15,229 nt of DNA from an uncultured Eubacteriales bacterium (GTDB taxonomy: Bacteria > Bacillota > Clostridia > UBA1381), in assembly GCA_905199755.1 (NCBI GenBank), contig CAJKHT010000067.1, positions 1-15,229 of the forward strand, given 5' to 3'. Shown here in pieces: positions 13,394 through 15,229 of this stretch. Both the position numbers and the translations under genes were made by a program. The number at the start of each line of letters is the position of its first letter. The first letter of the stretch is position 1. The notes beneath the pieces are model-generated. The model had not been told where the DNA came from and ran no database searches. It was given only the letters and a program-made list of their open reading frames with translations.

Positions 13394-13687
13394 TTATGCA
13401 TTGATTATCTTCTCCATATTCTTCCTATGGAAATCTTCCCAATATTTATCCATATCGGCAAATTCCAAAGCTTCCGGAGCAAGCCAATATGATACGCTTT
13501 TATTTTTTCTTTCCGTTATTTTTATCTTATTCTCTGTTCTGATATTTCCGTTATTATCCGTTTCCTTTACGGTCATTGCTCCGCTTATGAAAAATATACC
13601 TCCGTTAAGGTCGCTCATACCGTATGTTTTGGTATTGACCGTAACCTCTTTCCCGATATTGCGTATAGCCTCCGCCGCTGTTACCAT
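13394..13687 (-). CDS. Hypothetical phage protein
   Basis: A 97-residue protein I do not recognise. It starts MVTAAEAIRNIGKEVTVNTKTYGMSDLNGG, followed by short beta segments (IFFISGAMTVKE), a polar Asn/Lys-rich middle (DNNGNIRTENKIKIT), and an aromatic, acidic C-terminus (LEFADMDKYWEDFHRKNME). There is no signal peptide or membrane segment, so it is cytoplasmic. It overlaps the VRR-NUC stop by seven bases with AAAGGAG upstream, so it is part of the replication operon and probably translationally coupled to the nuclease gene. The hairpin candidate origin follows directly. Confidence 0.8.
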   Translation of the reverse strand: MVTAAEAIRNIGKEVTVNTKTYGMSDLNGGIFFISGAMTVKETDNNGNIRTENKIKITERKNKSVSYWLAPEALEFADMDKYWEDFHRKNMEKIINA

Positions 13688-14262
13688 GATTTTTTACTCC
13701 TTTTACAGGTATTAGTTAGCTGCCGCCGATTGTATTCAATGCAATATTTATTCCAAAGCTCCGCCGCACGTTCCTTTGAAACTGTCATACATTGAGGATT
13801 GTCACACCCCTCCGAACACTCTATCCAACATTCTGAGCCGATTTGTCTGAATATTACTTCATGTCCGCATCGGGGACACGGTGAAAATACGGAAAGATAC
13901 TTAACTATAGCCTTTGCCGCTTCTTCCCAGCCATAACATACGACTGCCGTATAGCCCAGCTTTTCAAGCGCCTCAATCCATTCCTCCTGTGGCTGTGATG
14001 TTTTGTTTTTCCCTGCTTTAAGCTCTATGTAAAGACCGTGCTTTTTTCCGCGCGCCGCCGGGAGAAATATATCCGGCACACCTGCTTTAACACCCTGCTT
14101 CTTCATTCTTGCGGCTTCCGCTTTCAGTCTGTAACCGCCGTTCGGTATATGGTACATATATCGAAGCTCCGGGTAACGCGGTGTCATAAGCTTCGCCCAT
14201 TCGAACAGCGCCTCCTGCTCTGCCGCCTCCTTTGCCGTTTCACTGTAGTTAATTCTTTTCAT
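13681..14262 (-). CDS. VRR-NUC domain nuclease with C-terminal zinc-finger (Lar-like) domain
   Basis: A protein of 193 residues. Residues about 12-123 form a VRR-NUC (PD-(D/E)xK) domain: Glu near 16, HIPNGGYR, KKQGVKAGVPDIFLP (Asp64), GLYIELKAG (Glu80, Lys82) and SQPQEEW with Gln92. The domain is found in phage-encoded structure-specific nucleases. Residues 127-180 hold CPRC (129-132), later Cys at 145, 149, 153 and 158, and ERAAELWNKY, resembling Lar-type restriction-alleviation zinc folds that usually stand alone. The frame opens further upstream at 14340, but GGAGGGG lies just before ATG 14262, which overlaps the previous gene by 14 bases. A role in DNA repair or replication-fork processing is inferred. 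Confidence 0.88.
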   Translation of the reverse strand: MKRINYSETAKEAAEQEALFEWAKLMTPRYPELRYMYHIPNGGYRLKAEAARMKKQGVKAGVPDIFLPAARGKKHGLYIELKAGKNKTSQPQEEWIEALEKLGYTAVVCYGWEEAAKAIVKYLSVFSPCPRCGHEVIFRQIGSECWIECSEGCDNPQCMTVSKERAAELWNKYCIEYNRRQLTNTCKRSKKSW

Positions 14263-14551
14263 ATTCCCCTCCGCATAACATTCCCTGTCCGCAATACGGG
14301 CAGTAGTAAAACCCCTCCGTGCTTTCATTGCTGAAATCATGTCCGCACATTATACAGCGGCGATCTGTCAGTACAACGGGCAATGCACGTCTTACGGCTC
14401 TTTCGGCTGTTTCAAGTCCTGTCATTTTTTTCTGTATTTTATTTCTTTTTCCGTCCTTTGCATCCTCTATCAGATTCTCATAATGTGCCTTTATCTCGGT
14501 GACTGTATTAAGCGCATGTGTCACCTCTGCCGCCGGCTGATATACTTTCAT
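14249..14551 (-). CDS. Small zinc-ribbon protein
   Basis: A 100-residue protein. Residues 10-58 form a basic helical section (KAHYENLIEDAKDGKRNKIQ). A zinc ribbon follows: CIMC (66-69) and CPYC (84-87), with a further Cys93. I do not recognise a named family. Small phage zinc-ribbon proteins of this type commonly sit in replication modules and may bind DNA or partner proteins. AAAGGA lies seven or eight bases before the ATG, and 17 bases separate it from the upstream gene. Its 3' end overlaps the VRR-NUC start by 14 bases, so the two are likely co-translated. Confidence 0.8.
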   Translation of the reverse strand: MKVYQPAAEVTHALNTVTEIKAHYENLIEDAKDGKRNKIQKKMTGLETAERAVRRALPVVLTDRRCIMCGHDFSNESTEGFYYCPYCGQGMLCGGEYEKN

Positions 14552-14568
14552 ATATAACCCGTCCTTTC

Positions 14569-15171
14569 TTATTCGTCATACGGATAATCGTCAAACTCGA
14601 CCTGTTCTCCGTCCTCTGGTTCATAATACATACGGTTTTGCTGCGCCTTTTCAATCTGTGCAACAAGACGTTTCAGATTTTTAAGCTGTGTTTCGCCGGG
14701 GCATGTCATGGGAGAAATGACGGCAATAATCTTGTCATTTTTAAGCAGCACCATTTTATCGGGTCTGTCATTAATACCGCAGTGTATTTTCATAACGGGA
14801 TAATCGTCCTTTACGGGGACAATATATTTTCTGTTAAAAAACAGTACTCCGCTCTTTGTTGCCGCCTTTATGCATGCCGCCCCGGCATGATTATAGGCGG
14901 AGGGGATTTCCGTAATATCCGACAGTTTTTCTGCTTTTTCATATTTAATGTTTGAAAGCAATTCATCAAGCGTATTCCGCCAAATTGAATATCCCTCCAT
15001 TTCATCGGCTGTTATATCAAGAATTGCCCCGATTCCGGCATCATCGGTTTTGATTTTACCGTATACACGGTATGCTGCCATACCGTCCCCAATCCACATA
15101 TTGCCGTCAAATTCATCTATTGTAATGATTTTTGTTTTCCTGCAGAATGAGGCTGCTTTCTGTAATTTCAT
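14569..15171 (-). CDS. Hypothetical acidic phage protein
   Basis: A 200-residue protein I do not recognise. It has repeated beta-type segments (KIITIDEF, GVLFFNRKYIVPV, PVMKIHCG, KMVLLKNDKIIAVISPM), a helical C-terminal part (QLKNLKRLVAQIEKAQ) and an acidic, Tyr-rich tail (EFDDYPYDE). There is no membrane segment and no catalytic motif that I can name. Alternating strands and an acidic C-terminus occur in several phage replication accessory proteins, but that is a weak hint only. AAAGGAGAG lies nine bases before the ATG. It is the first complete gene of the visible operon and is coupled closely to an upstream gene that leaves the window. Confidence 0.75.
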   Translation of the reverse strand: MKLQKAASFCRKTKIITIDEFDGNMWIGDGMAAYRVYGKIKTDDAGIGAILDITADEMEGYSIWRNTLDELLSNIKYEKAEKLSDITEIPSAYNHAGAACIKAATKSGVLFFNRKYIVPVKDDYPVMKIHCGINDRPDKMVLLKNDKIIAVISPMTCPGETQLKNLKRLVAQIEKAQQNRMYYEPEDGEQVEFDDYPYDE

Positions 15172-15173
15172 AT

Positions 15174-15229
15174 TTAATCGCTCTCCTTTAATATTTTCTC
15201 TATAGTGTTTACAATGGCACTTTTAAATT
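15174..15229 (-). CDS. C-terminal end of an upstream gene (5' end off window)
   Basis: The minus strand is open from the right edge for 17 codons (FKSAIVNTIEKILKESD) and stops at TAA 15174-15176, two bases before the next ATG. The ribosome binding site of the next gene lies inside these codons, as at other junctions here, and the residues form a plausible amphipathic helix. The other two minus-strand frames are closed. Too short to identify. Confidence 0.55.
   Translation of the reverse strand, partial: FKSAIVNTIEKILKESD

Noticed and set aside
14518..14955. 145-codon plus-strand frame
   Set aside because: Antisense to the acidic 200-residue gene; cysteine- and phenylalanine-rich shadow without a start signal.
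1..15229. Defence island, CRISPR array, tRNA or insertion sequence
   Set aside because: No repeat-spacer pattern, tRNA-like cloverleaf, transposase or defence-type gene was seen; every sizeable gene fits a phage late or replication module.

Overview
The window is the middle of a tailed-phage or prophage genome, with every recognisable gene on the minus strand, so it reads from high to low coordinates. Strong AGGAGG-type ribosome binding sites, moderate-to-low GC and the protein flavour suggest a Gram-positive, Clostridia-like host. No host gene, integrase, attachment site, tRNA, CRISPR array or insertion sequence is visible, so prophage versus free phage cannot be decided. All family names come from pattern recognition, not database search.

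Right part (15229 to about 12050), replication and regulation: the tail end of one gene, an unknown acidic 200-residue protein, a zinc-ribbon protein, a VRR-NUC nuclease with a C-terminal Cys-rich domain, an unknown 97-residue protein, an HUH-type rolling-circle replication protein preceded by a GC-rich hairpin beside an AT-rich tract with a TATAAT box, and a small helix-turn-helix protein resembling ArpU-like late regulators. Next comes a gene-poor control region of about 440 bases (11613-12053). It holds stacked inverted repeats, an intrinsic terminator, a candidate extended -10 promoter and a candidate cos region.

Left part (11612 to 1), a compact late operon running off the left edge. The head genes follow the lambda order: small terminase, large terminase (gpA type), gpW-like joiner, portal, prohead protease, major capsid protein, decoration protein, FII-like connector, Z-like protein, and a partial probable tail terminator. 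Genes of P2/Mu-type contractile tails sit between them. A tail-assembly chaperone lies between the terminase subunits, baseplate J between large terminase and gpW, tail X and D between gpW and portal, and tail U and a gp25/W-type baseplate wedge between capsid and decoration protein. Except for longer gaps before the chaperone and before gpW, the junctions are overlaps or spacers of under 20 bases, so the mixture looks like one real operon.

The chaperone gene ends with a -1 slippery run (AAATTTTTTG). A -1 shift opens 51 further codons that fill the space before the large terminase, giving a P2 E/E+E'-style extended product. The inferred picture is a myophage whose head and tail genes are interleaved, with late transcription probably switched on by the regulator beside the control region and replication probably by an HUH initiator. 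The sheath, tube, tape measure and lysis genes would be expected left of the window.
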